A stretch of DNA of 64,000 nucleotides. Origin: Microbulbifer bruguierae. GTDB taxonomy: Bacteria; Pseudomonadota; Gammaproteobacteria; Pseudomonadales; Cellvibrionaceae. The notes beneath the pieces were generated by a model. That model saw only the letters and a list, made by a program, of their open reading frames with translations. It was not told the origin of the DNA and searched no databases. Made by a program: the position numbers and the translations under genes. Shown one piece after another: positions 45,071-53,584 of this stretch. The stretch spans positions 3,438,001 to 3,502,000 of the forward strand of contig NZ_CP118605.1 of the NCBI RefSeq assembly GCF_029869925.1, given 5' to 3'. Numbering within the stretch: the first letter of the stretch is position 1; every line of letters starts with the position of its first letter.

Positions 45071-45116
45071 AACAATTTGACCAAAAGGCAACCTTTCGGT
45101 AGTTTTGGTCAATTGT
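45071..45116. repeat. Long inverted repeat after folA
   Basis: AACAATTTGACCAAAA (45071-45086) pairs with TTTTGGTCAATTGTT (45102-45116), a 15-16 base arm with one bulged base and a 15-base loop. It starts 3 bases past the folA stop and lies about 225 bases before the DUF3450 gene. No T run follows. It may be a transcript end or an operator for the TonB operon. Confidence 0.6.
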
Positions 45117-45341
45117 TGTACAGTGTAAGCCGCCGCAAATGTGTGCATTGGTCCGGGATGTGTTACCCGGGTGTTACCTTGTGACACAGGTAGGGCGACT
45201 CGGTCATTCGGCATTTGAATAATCAATTCGGCTGTTTACAATGTGCGGCTCTTAGCTGTCTTCAAACCAAAAAACTACCGCGTTGTGGCAGCTAATTCAT
45301 CGCGACCATGTTGTGAAATATTGAACCCACTGGGGGGTCTA

Positions 45342-46124
45342 ATGAAAACCAAGCGATTCATGGCTGTGGCGCTGACCACTGCGCTGTCTGCCGGCGCACT
45401 GTACGGTAGCGTAGCCACTGCGGATACCATCGATACCGTGCTCAAGGTCGGCGAGCAGAAAACTGCTGCCGCAACTGCATCTCAAAAGCGCATCGACAAG
45501 ATCGCTCAGGAAACCTCCGACCTGCTTCAGCAGTTCAAGGTTGTGAACAAAGAGATTGACGGTCTGCGTGTGTACAACCGTCAGCTCGAAAAACAGCTGG
45601 CTAACCAGCTCTCCGTGATGAAGGACCTCGATGAGTCTATCGATCAGGTAACCGTGATCGAGCGTCAGATCCAGCCGCTGATCCTGCGTATGCTGGATGG
45701 CCTGGAGCAGTTCATCGAACTGGACGCCCCCTTCAAGTTGGCCGAGCGTAAGTCCAATCTCGAAGGTGTTAAGAACAATATGGACCGTTCCGATATCACT
45801 GTAGCGGAGAAATTCCGTCAGGTGCTGGAACTGTACAACTTCGAAGCGGAATACGCGCGCAAGATCGACAGCTACGGCGACACCCTGAACGTGAACGGTC
45901 AGGACCGCGAAGTAAACGTGCTGCAGATCGGCCGTATCGCCCTGGTAGCTCAGACCACCGATTCCAAAATCTCCCTGGCTTACGACAAAGCTCAGAAAGC
46001 CTGGGTTGAGATTGACGATGGCGAATACCGTCGCGCCATCATGCAGGGTCTGAAAATCGCCAAGAAACAGGCCACTACCGACATCATGACTATGCCGATT
46101 CCGGCTCCGGAGGCTGCGCAATGA
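45342..46124 (+). CDS. DUF3450 periplasmic coiled-coil protein of the TonB/TtpC operon
   Basis: 260 residues from ATG 45342. A signal peptide (MKTKRFMAVALTTALSAGAL, ending TAD) precedes a long coiled coil (SQKRIDKIAQETSDLLQQFK and following). DUF3450 proteins regularly precede ttpC-exbB-exbD-tonB in marine gammaproteobacteria. The stop overlaps the next start (ATGA). Probable role: periplasmic partner of the TtpC-type channel protein; this is inference from context. Confidence 0.92.
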   Translation: MKTKRFMAVALTTALSAGALYGSVATADTIDTVLKVGEQKTAAATASQKRIDKIAQETSDLLQQFKVVNKEIDGLRVYNRQLEKQLANQLSVMKDLDESIDQVTVIERQIQPLILRMLDGLEQFIELDAPFKLAERKSNLEGVKNNMDRSDITVAEKFRQVLELYNFEAEYARKIDSYGDTLNVNGQDREVNVLQIGRIALVAQTTDSKISLAYDKAQKAWVEIDDGEYRRAIMQGLKIAKKQATTDIMTMPIPAPEAAQ

Positions 46125-47491
46125 AAACCTCTATCGCCAAACGCGTACTGGCAGTAGCTGCCGCGGGTCTGATCAGCGTTTCCGCTGTGGCCCAGGACAA
46201 AGCCAGCTCTCTGGACCAACTGCTGAAGATGGTTCAGGACTCCAAAGTTGCAGAATCTGCCGAGCACAAAAAGCGTGAAGCAGACTTCCGTCGCCAGAAG
46301 GCCAATCAGGCTGGTCTGCTGACCCAGGCTGAAAACACCCGTACCTCTGAAGAAGCCCGCTCTGCGGCGCTGGAGAAGAAGTACGAAGAACAGGAACTGC
46401 TGGTTCAGCAGAAGCGTCAGCAGCTGGATGACCGTCTCGGCTCCCTGAAAGAGCTGTTCGGCCACCTGACTTCTACCGCTGGCGACCTGCGCGCCAACCT
46501 GGATACCTCTCTGGTTTCCGCTCAATACCCTGGCCGTGCCGAGTTCCTGGATCAGCTGATCGACAAAATGAACTCCGCCACCAAACTGCCGACTATCAAG
46601 GAAATCGAGCGTCTGTGGTACGAACTGCAGCGTGAAACCGTGGAATCCGGCAAAGTTGTTAAGTTCAACGGCACCGTGATCCTGCCCGACGGCGAACAGG
46701 CCGAGCAGGAAGTGGTACGTATTGGTAACTTCAACCTGGTTTCCAACGGCAAGTATCTGGAAATGAACGACAACCAGAAAATGGCCGAACTGATCCGTCA
46801 GCCTGACGGCAAGTACCTGAGCATGGCTGCTGACCTGCAGGCATCTACCAGCGGTTTCAGCCCTGTTGGTATTGACCCCACTGGTCCTACCGGCGGTTCT
46901 TACCTGAAAGCCATGATTGCGAGCCCGAGCATCATCGAGCGTTGGCATCAGGGTGGCATCGTGGGTTACGTAATCAGTGCTGTTGGTGCCATTGCTCTGC
47001 TGCTGGCTCTGTGGCGTCTGGTTGTTCTCTCTGGCGTAGGTGCCAAAGTGAACGCTCAGCTGCGCTCCACCACCCCGAACACCAACAACCCGCTGGGTCG
47101 TGTTCTGGCTGTGGCTGAAGAGAACAAAGGTGTCGACGGCGAGACTCTGGAACTGAAGATGGAAGAAGCGGTGCTGAAAGAGCGTCCGGCCATCGAATCC
47201 GGCCTGAACCTGCTGAAGATCATCGCCATGGTAGCCCCGCTGCTGGGTCTGCTGGGTACCGTTACCGGTATGATCATCACCTTCCAGGCGATCACCATCT
47301 TCGGTGCCGGTGATCCGAAAGCAATGGCTGGCGGTATCTCCTCTGCACTGGTAACCACCGTTCTGGGTCTGGTTGTGGCTATCCCGACTGTACTGCTGCA
47401 CACCATCGTGAACGGCCGTGCCAAGCGTATCCTGCACATCCTGGACGAACAGAGTGCCGGTATCGTTGCAGAAAACGCCGAGCGTAAATAA
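46121..47491 (+). CDS. ttpC: TtpC-like MotA/TolQ/ExbB protein with N-terminal periplasmic coiled coil
   Basis: 456 residues. A signal (SIAKRVLAVAAAGLISVSAV) precedes a long periplasmic part with coiled coil (AALEKKYEEQELLVQQKRQQ) resembling DUF3450. Three membrane helices follow (GIVGYVISAVGAIALLLALW; IIAMVAPLLGLLGTVTGMII; SALVTTVLGLVVAIPTVLL) forming a MotA/TolQ/ExbB proton-channel domain. In Vibrio TtpC is required by the TonB2 system. The start overlaps the DUF3450 stop, indicating coupled translation. Confidence 0.93.
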   Translation: MKTSIAKRVLAVAAAGLISVSAVAQDKASSLDQLLKMVQDSKVAESAEHKKREADFRRQKANQAGLLTQAENTRTSEEARSAALEKKYEEQELLVQQKRQQLDDRLGSLKELFGHLTSTAGDLRANLDTSLVSAQYPGRAEFLDQLIDKMNSATKLPTIKEIERLWYELQRETVESGKVVKFNGTVILPDGEQAEQEVVRIGNFNLVSNGKYLEMNDNQKMAELIRQPDGKYLSMAADLQASTSGFSPVGIDPTGPTGGSYLKAMIASPSIIERWHQGGIVGYVISAVGAIALLLALWRLVVLSGVGAKVNAQLRSTTPNTNNPLGRVLAVAEENKGVDGETLELKMEEAVLKERPAIESGLNLLKIIAMVAPLLGLLGTVTGMIITFQAITIFGAGDPKAMAGGISSALVTTVLGLVVAIPTVLLHTIVNGRAKRILHILDEQSAGIVAENAERK

Positions 47492-47505
47492 TAGGAGGCG
47501 GCAAC

Positions 47506-48033
47506 ATGCACGCATTGAATGACGCATGGGCCGCCGTTGTCGCCTTTATGGCGTCGGGCGGGCCAGTACTACTTCTGATCGCCGGCCTGACCTTCTTTAT
47601 GTGGACGTTGATTTTCGAGCGGTTCTTTTACTTCAAAGGTGGCCTGAAGCGTGATGTTCAGGGCGCTGTGGACACCTGGGAGGCGCGCCCCGAGCGCAAA
47701 TCCTGGGGTGCCCACCAGATCCGCTACGCGCTGATTTCCCGGGTATCCGAGAAGATTCAGAGCAATATGGACATGATCCAGACCTGTGTAGCCCTGGCGC
47801 CGTTGTTCGGCCTGCTGGGTACCGTTTGGGGCATGATCAACGTGTTTGAAGTTCTCGCGATTACCGGCGGTGGTGATGCCAAGCAAATGGCCAGCGGTGT
47901 ATCCATGGCCACCATCCCGACGATGGCCGGTATGGTGACTGCACTGTCCGGGGTATTTGCTAATACCTATATCACCCGTACTGCCGAGCGTGAAACCCAG
48001 CTGCTGGAAGACCATCTGACGATGGATCACTAA
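47506..48033 (+). CDS. exbB: ExbB-type proton-channel protein
   Basis: 175 residues, with AGGAGG before the ATG. Three membrane helices (VLLLIAGLTFFMWTLIFERF; CVALAPLFGLLGTVWGMINV; ATIPTMAGMVTALSGVFAN) give the short ExbB2 form. Works with ExbD to energise TonB. The gene follows ttpC by 14 bases and is in turn followed by a 148-base spacer before exbD. Confidence 0.95.
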   Translation: MHALNDAWAAVVAFMASGGPVLLLIAGLTFFMWTLIFERFFYFKGGLKRDVQGAVDTWEARPERKSWGAHQIRYALISRVSEKIQSNMDMIQTCVALAPLFGLLGTVWGMINVFEVLAITGGGDAKQMASGVSMATIPTMAGMVTALSGVFANTYITRTAERETQLLEDHLTMDH

Positions 48034-48181
48034 GGCACCACAACAGCGTCGCCGACGTGGCCGACAGGGCGCGACGGTGACGGAGAAGGTTTAGCCAACA
48101 CGGGAGCTTCCATCTCCACAGTGCGATGGAGGTTCCTCAGGGCCGAATCTCGCTATTAGCATTTCGCTAGAGAGAGTTGCA

Positions 48182-48583
48182 ATGAGCAGAAAACAGAATA
48201 CGGCGGAAGAAGAAGGACAAGCGATTGACCTCACGCCCATGCTGGACGTGGTGTTCATCATGCTGATCTTCTTCATCGTCACTGCGACCTTTATCAAGGA
48301 GCCGGGTGTCGATGTAATCAAGCCGGAAGCGACAACCGCTGATCTCAAAGCCGCCTCGATTCTGGTAGCGATTAACGACAACAACGAAATCTGGATTGCC
48401 AAAGAGAAGGTAGATGACCGCCTGGTGAAAAACACCCTGGAACGACTCTACGCGGAAAACCCGAAAGGGTGGTTGGTAATTCAGCCCGATAAAAAGGCGA
48501 GTATCGAGAAGGTTGCCCTGATCGCGGATGCGGCCAGGAAGATCGGAATCGATAAAGTGTCGGTCGCTACAGAGAAGAGTTAA
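48182..48583 (+). CDS. exbD: ExbD-type biopolymer transport protein
   Basis: 133 residues. One N-terminal membrane helix with the proton-carrying Asp22 (IDLTPMLDVVFIMLIFFIVT), then a periplasmic domain. The partner of ExbB. The stop is 5 bases before the tonB start. Confidence 0.95.
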   Translation: MSRKQNTAEEEGQAIDLTPMLDVVFIMLIFFIVTATFIKEPGVDVIKPEATTADLKAASILVAINDNNEIWIAKEKVDDRLVKNTLERLYAENPKGWLVIQPDKKASIEKVALIADAARKIGIDKVSVATEKS

Positions 48584-48588
48584 CAGCT

Positions 48589-49212
48589 ATGAACCCGGTA
48601 AGACTAGTAGGGGCGGGTGCGCTGGCAGTAGTCACCACCATTGCCCTGATCTTCACCATGCATGCGCTGATTGAAGCCAACATGAAGGCTCCCGATGAGG
48701 AAGAGCCTATCAGGGTGGCGGATATCGTAATGCCGGAAACGAAGATCGAAACACAATACGATACCAGCAAGCCGGACAAACCCGACGAGCCCGAGCAGCC
48801 GCCGCCCGATATGCCGGAGCCGGAGTTTGACCAGCCGGACGTAGACAATGCCCTGAACATGTCTGCCCCTGCTGCCAACGCCGACCTGAACGTAACGGGT
48901 ATTGGTGGTTTCGCCTCTGAAGGTGACTACCTGCCCATCGTGAAGGTTCAGCCGCAGTATCCGCGTCGCGCTCTGCAGCGTGGTATCGAAGGCTGGGTGA
49001 TCGTGGAATACACGGTGACCAAGAACGGTTCGGTACGGGATCCGCGCGTGGTAGAAGCATTTACCCTCGACGGTAACCCCACCACCATCTTCAACAGTGC
49101 GGCGGTCAAGTCTGCGTTGAAGTACAAGTACAAGCCGCGGGTTGTTGACGGCGAGCCGATTGAAGTGCCTGGTGTAAAAACCAAGATCAGCTTCAACCTG
49201 GCCAAGAACTAA
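48589..49212 (+). CDS. tonB: TonB energy transducer (operon copy)
   Basis: 207 residues. An N-terminal helix (GAGALAVVTTIALIFTMHAL) is followed by a short Pro/Asp/Glu-rich spacer (KPDKPDEPEQPPPDMPEPEF) and the C-terminal TonB domain (QPQYPRRALQRGIEGWVIVE, then TKNGSVRDPRVVEA). The short spacer is typical of TonB2 forms. Transfers proton-motive energy from ExbBD/TtpC to outer-membrane receptors. Confidence 0.96.
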   Translation: MNPVRLVGAGALAVVTTIALIFTMHALIEANMKAPDEEEPIRVADIVMPETKIETQYDTSKPDKPDEPEQPPPDMPEPEFDQPDVDNALNMSAPAANADLNVTGIGGFASEGDYLPIVKVQPQYPRRALQRGIEGWVIVEYTVTKNGSVRDPRVVEAFTLDGNPTTIFNSAAVKSALKYKYKPRVVDGEPIEVPGVKTKISFNLAKN

Positions 49213-49224
49213 TAGGGGACGCAT

Positions 49225-50562
49225 ATGATTATGACGACCGTGACGAAAGGCTTGTCCAAACTCGTCCTGCGCACGTCCGTAGCGCTGCCCCTGGTCCTTG
49301 CACCGGCAGTCAGCGTTACCGTATTGGAAGCAGCAGGTGTATCTGCTTCGTTCGCCCAGGCACAAGCCCAGAGCGAGCAGAAGACCCGTAAAACACCGGC
49401 GATGCGTGAAAGTGCCTTCAAATATCTCGGCAAAGCGCAGGAAGCTGCGGATGCCCAGAAATGGCAGGAAGCACTGGCCGCGCTGCGGGAAATGGAAGCT
49501 GGCAAGGACAAACTGAACGGCTACGAAGCCGCACAGATGTACTACTTCTACGGCTTCGTTTACTACAGCATGGATAAGTATCCGCAAGCCATTTCCTACT
49601 ACAAGCAAGTACTGCAGCAGGGTGAAGAAAACCTGCCGGTAGCGCTGGAAGTAGGCACCTTGTTGACCATCGCCCAGCTGTACTTCGTTACCGAAGACTA
49701 CAAGGAAGCGGTGAACTACCTGAATCGCTGGTTCAAGGTATCCGACAAGGTAAATGCGGACTCCTACGCCCTGCGCTCCCAGGCTTACTACCAGCTGGGT
49801 GACAACGACAAGGCACTGGCCGATATCAATCAGGCCGTGTCCATGTACGAAAAAGAAGGCAAGGTACCCAAGGAAAACTGGTTCGGCCTGCAGCGTTTCC
49901 TCTACTACGAGAAAAACGACTACAGCAAGGTCACCAATGTTCTTGAGAAGCTGGTGAAGCACTACCCGAAAGGGGAGTACTACAAGCAGCTGGCAGGTAT
50001 GTACGGCGAGCTGAAGCGTGAAGACGATATGCTTCACATGATGGAAGCTGCCTACATCGCAGGCGCCCTGCAAAAAGAGAAAGAGCTGTTGAACATGGCT
50101 TATCTCTTTATGGGTGCTGAAATGCCGTACAAGGCCGCGAAAGTGATCGATAAGGGCATCAGCGAGAAGAAGATCCCGCGCAACTCCAAGAATCTGGAAA
50201 CCCTGGCTCAGGCTTACCAGATGGCTCAGGAGCTGCAGAAGTCGATTCCTGAGCTGGAAGCTGCTGCAAGTATGTCTGATAAGGGCGACCTCTACTCTCG
50301 TCTGTCGGGTATTTACCTGGACCTGGACAAGAACAAAGAAGCCGTCGATATGGGTAGCAAGGCGCTGAAGAAGGGCGACATCAAGCGTCCAGATCAGCTC
50401 TACCTAACCTTGGGTATGGCCAGCGCCAACCTGAAGAAGTATGACGATTCACTGAAGTACTTCAAAAAGGCTCTGGACGATGACCGCTCGAAGAAGTTTG
50501 CTGAACAGTGGATTACCTTCGTAAAAAATGAGCAAGAACGGGAAAAGCAACTGGCAATGTAA
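49225..50562 (+). CDS. TPR-repeat protein, last gene of the TonB operon
   Basis: 445 residues. An N-terminal signal-like segment (VALPLVLAPAVSVTVLEAAG, then SASFAQA) is followed by tetratricopeptide repeats from about residue 60 to the end (AAQMYYFYGFVYYSMDKYPQ; LYLTLGMASANLKKYDDSLK). A TPR protein closes the same operon in Vibrio and Shewanella. Probably periplasmic; a scaffold for the Ton complex is inferred. A terminator follows. Confidence 0.92.
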   Translation: MIMTTVTKGLSKLVLRTSVALPLVLAPAVSVTVLEAAGVSASFAQAQAQSEQKTRKTPAMRESAFKYLGKAQEAADAQKWQEALAALREMEAGKDKLNGYEAAQMYYFYGFVYYSMDKYPQAISYYKQVLQQGEENLPVALEVGTLLTIAQLYFVTEDYKEAVNYLNRWFKVSDKVNADSYALRSQAYYQLGDNDKALADINQAVSMYEKEGKVPKENWFGLQRFLYYEKNDYSKVTNVLEKLVKHYPKGEYYKQLAGMYGELKREDDMLHMMEAAYIAGALQKEKELLNMAYLFMGAEMPYKAAKVIDKGISEKKIPRNSKNLETLAQAYQMAQELQKSIPELEAAASMSDKGDLYSRLSGIYLDLDKNKEAVDMGSKALKKGDIKRPDQLYLTLGMASANLKKYDDSLKYFKKALDDDRSKKFAEQWITFVKNEQEREKQLAM

Positions 50563-50587
50563 GCCGTAACTTTTCTTCGGAGCATTC

Positions 50588-50615
50588 AAGGCCGCACATT
50601 GTGCGGCCTTTTTTT
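50588..50615 (+). terminator. Terminator of the TonB/TtpC operon
   Basis: Stem AAGGCCGCAC-ATT-GTGCGGCCTT followed by a T run, 25 bases after the TPR gene. Confidence 0.93.
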
Positions 50616-50810
50616 GTATGTTTTCCCTGCAATATGTCTGTTTCGCCGGCAATATTTGGTGTCGCCATAAAAATAAACGGGAATTATTTGCATTTTCGCC
50701 AGAATCAACTAAATACTGAAAGTAGCTGATCAGCTTTTTCCACCGCACCGCCATCTCAGTGTGCGCCGGTGCGACCAATCAACACCTGAAAATAAAAAAG
50801 GAGAGGTGTT

Positions 50811-51476
50811 ATGGAGCAGGCTTTTCTCAGCAGTCGTATTTATCAACTGACAGACCCGCCATTTTCCCCATCTATCAGGCTTGGTCAGCTGGCGCGCAGT
50901 GGCAGTTTTGCCTTGGGAGTCACCGGGCTGTTGCTGCTCGGTATGACCCAACTGATTGCCACCGATTACGGTGCGCCACCGGTTGAACCAAGCCCCGCAA
51001 TAGCACCGATTCATATGCCGGATGTGAAGCCAACGGTATATACATCGGAACAGGTACCTAAACCCCAGGAACTTCCGCCGCAGATCCAGCCTACAACAAC
51101 GGAGCAAGTGGTAGATCCGGGAAAAATTTCCACCAGCTTTGATCCTCCCGTGGTTACGAAAAAGAAATTCGACCCGACCATCATCAACGCCGATCCCCTT
51201 CCCATATACAAACCGGCCCCCCGTTATCCACGCAGGGCGTTGGCGCAGGGTATGGAAGGCTATGTGGTGGTGGAGTTTACGATCAGCAAAAACGGCAGTG
51301 TGAAAAACCCAAGGGTGGTCGGCGGCTTCGATAGCGCTGGTGCCCCCACGGATCTGTTCGACCGCTCGGCGCTGAATGCAGTGGAGCGCTTCAAGTACCG
51401 GCCACCAATGTCGGAGGGGCAACCGGTGGAGAAACACGGCGTGCGTAACCGCATTGTCTTCAAGCTGGCCAAGTAA
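50811..51476 (+). CDS. Second, separate TonB-like energy transducer
   Basis: 221 residues, with GGAGAGG before the ATG. The N-terminal 28 residues are unusual, before one helix (FALGVTGLLLLGMTQLIA). A Pro/Thr/Val-rich spacer follows, then a TonB C-terminal domain (APRYPRRALAQGMEGYVVVE; SKNGSVKNPRVVGG; VERFKYRPP). It lies after the terminator of the TonB operon, has its own terminator and no ExbBD of its own. It must borrow a proton channel or act with the adjacent one. Confidence 0.92.
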   Translation: MEQAFLSSRIYQLTDPPFSPSIRLGQLARSGSFALGVTGLLLLGMTQLIATDYGAPPVEPSPAIAPIHMPDVKPTVYTSEQVPKPQELPPQIQPTTTEQVVDPGKISTSFDPPVVTKKKFDPTIINADPLPIYKPAPRYPRRALAQGMEGYVVVEFTISKNGSVKNPRVVGGFDSAGAPTDLFDRSALNAVERFKYRPPMSEGQPVEKHGVRNRIVFKLAK

Positions 51477-51504
51477 GAAGTAAGAACATTGGAAAGGAGC
51501 AATT

Positions 51505-51535
51505 AAAAATAGCGGGCGTTGTGCCCGCTATTTTT
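51505..51535. terminator. Bidirectional rho-independent terminator
   Basis: Stem AAAAATAGCGGGC-GTTGT-GCCCGCTATTTTT between the second tonB (+) and ilvD (-). Confidence 0.93.
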
Positions 51536-51577
51536 ATCGTTTTCGGTACATCAACCGGAACGCGTGTTACGTGGATG

Positions 51578-53413
51578 TCAGTCGATTTCTCGCACCGCAC
51601 CCCTGTCGGCGCTGGTGGCAAGCAGGGCGTATGCCTTGAGTGCCTTGCTGACCTTGCGCGGGCGCGGTTTGGTCGGTTTCCAGCCATCGGCGCCCTTGTG
51701 GTTCATGGCCTCGCGGCGACGGTGCAGTTCCGCCTCCGGAATATCCACTTCGATCAGACGATTGGGGATGTCGATACGCACCAGATCGCCATCCTGCACC
51801 AGACCAATATTGCCACCGCCCGCTGCTTCCGGAGACACGTGGCCAATGGAGAGGCCGGAAGTGCCGCCGGAGAAACGGCCATCGGTGATCAGTGCGCAGG
51901 ATTTGCCCAGTCCCTTGGATTTCAGATAGCTGGTGGGGTAAAGCATTTCCTGCATGCCGGGGCCGCCCTTGGGGCCCTCGTAGCGCACGATGACGGCCTC
52001 ACCTTCCTTCACCTTACCCTCGAGGATATTGGATACCGCGTCTTCCTGACTCTCGACGATATGCGCCGGGCCCTCGAACTTCCACAGTTCCTCTTCCACT
52101 CCTGAAGTTTTCACTACGCATCCGTCCGGCGCGAGATTGCCGAACAGTACTGCGAGGCCGCCCTCGGCGGAGTAGGCGTGTTCTACCGAGCGGATACATC
52201 CTTGCTCGCGGTCGCCATCGAGATTGTTCCAGCGACAGTCCTGGCTGAACGCCTGCTGGGTGGGAATACCCGCGGGGCCGGCGCGGAAAAACTTGTGCAC
52301 TTCGGGATTGTCGGTGCGACGGATGTCCCACTCCTCCAGCGCCTCACGGAAGGTGCGGCTGTGCACCGTGGGCAGGCTGGCATCGAACAGGCCACCGGCT
52401 TCCAGTTCACCGAGAATCGACATCACGCCACCGGCACGGTGTACGTCCTCGATATGGTATTTCTGGGTATTCGGCGCCACCTTGCACAGCTGCGGGATTT
52501 TGCGTGACAGGCGGTCGATATCAGCGAGGGTAAAGTCCACTTCGCCTTCCTGGGCTGCAGCGAGGAGGTGCAGAATGGTGTTGGTGGACCCCCCCATGGC
52601 AATATCCAGTGCCATGGCATTGCAGAAGGCGCCGCGGCTGGCAATGGAGCGCGGCAGCGCCGAGAGATCGTCTTCGTCGTAATAGCGCTTGGCGAGTGCA
52701 ACGATCTCGCGGCCCGCGCGCAGGAATAACTGCTCGCGATCTGCGTGGGTGGCGAGCATGGTGCCGTTGCCCGGCAGTGACAGACCCAGTGCTTCGGTCA
52801 GGCAGTTCATGGAGTTGGCGGTGAACATACCGGAGCAGGAGCCGCACGTGGGACAGGCGGAGCGCTCGTATTCTGCTACCTGTTCGTCGGAGGCATCGTC
52901 AGTGGCGGCGATCACCATGGCATCTACCAGGTCCAGCTTGTGGTCTGCGAGCTTGGTCTTGCCCGCTTCCATGGGGCCGCCGGAAACAAAGATCACCGGA
53001 ATATTCAGGCGCAGTGCTGCCATCAGCATTCCGGGGGTGATTTTGTCGCAGTTGGAAATACATACCAGCGCGTCGGCGCAGTGGGCGTTCACCATGTATT
53101 CCACTGAATCGGCGATGATTTCGCGGCTGGGCAGGCTATAGAGCATACCGTCATGGCCCATGGCGATGCCGTCGTCCACCGCGATGGTGTTGAACTCCTT
53201 CGCCACACCGCCGGCCTTCTCGATCTCCCGCGCCACCAGCTGGCCCATGTCTTTCAGGTGCACGTGCCCGGGCACGAACTGGGTGAAGGAGTTGGCCACG
53301 GCGATGATCGGTTTGTGGAAGTCGTCGTCCTTCATGCCGGTGGCGCGCCACAGGGCGCGGGCGCCGGCCATATTGCGGCCAGCGGTGGAAGTGCGTGAGC
53401 GGTACTGAGGCAT
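51578..53413 (-). CDS. ilvD: Dihydroxy-acid dehydratase
   Basis: Third step of valine and isoleucine synthesis. 611 residues from ATG 53413, the position that matches the E. coli N-terminus ([20 protein letters not shown]); the track-length frame adds 19 residues. Fe-S cysteines lie in [12 protein letters not shown] and [31 protein letters not shown] is typical. No strong ribosome-binding site is seen. Confidence 0.96.
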   Translation of the reverse strand: MPQYRSRTSTAGRNMAGARALWRATGMKDDDFHKPIIAVANSFTQFVPGHVHLKDMGQLVAREIEKAGGVAKEFNTIAVDDGIAMGHDGMLYSLPSREIIADSVEYMVNAHCADALVCISNCDKITPGMLMAALRLNIPVIFVSGGPMEAGKTKLADHKLDLVDAMVIAATDDASDEQVAEYERSACPTCGSCSGMFTANSMNCLTEALGLSLPGNGTMLATHADREQLFLRAGREIVALAKRYYDEDDLSALPRSIASRGAFCNAMALDIAMGGSTNTILHLLAAAQEGEVDFTLADIDRLSRKIPQLCKVAPNTQKYHIEDVHRAGGVMSILGELEAGGLFDASLPTVHSRTFREALEEWDIRRTDNPEVHKFFRAGPAGIPTQQAFSQDCRWNNLDGDREQGCIRSVEHAYSAEGGLAVLFGNLAPDGCVVKTSGVEEELWKFEGPAHIVESQEDAVSNILEGKVKEGEAVIVRYEGPKGGPGMQEMLYPTSYLKSKGLGKSCALITDGRFSGGTSGLSIGHVSPEAAGGGNIGLVQDGDLVRIDIPNRLIEVDIPEAELHRRREAMNHKGADGWKPTKPRPRKVSKALKAYALLATSADRGAVREID

Positions 53414-53584
53414 AGCGGTTCTTAAACGTGGTGTTAATTGGACGATAGGCCTGACGAGCAGGCCGGGCACGGAGATGCCCGAGAGCGCGACAGGTTAGCA
53501 AAATGAAAAAATTTTTGCGCGGTTCCTATTTCTGGCCTGAACGGGCGCAAGAACTGTCCGTCTTGCACCCATTTACTCGCAACT

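Noticed and set aside
45992..47527. 511-residue frame opposite ttpC
   Set aside because: Long only because the sense genes use few rare codons; no family motif, and it overlaps three coupled genes.
48604..50073. 489-residue frame opposite tonB and the TPR gene
   Set aside because: Spans two well-supported genes on the other strand; antisense composition.
50640..50720. Fur box before the second tonB
   Set aside because: Only a partial AAATAA...TTATTT repeat is present, far from the 19-base Fur consensus.
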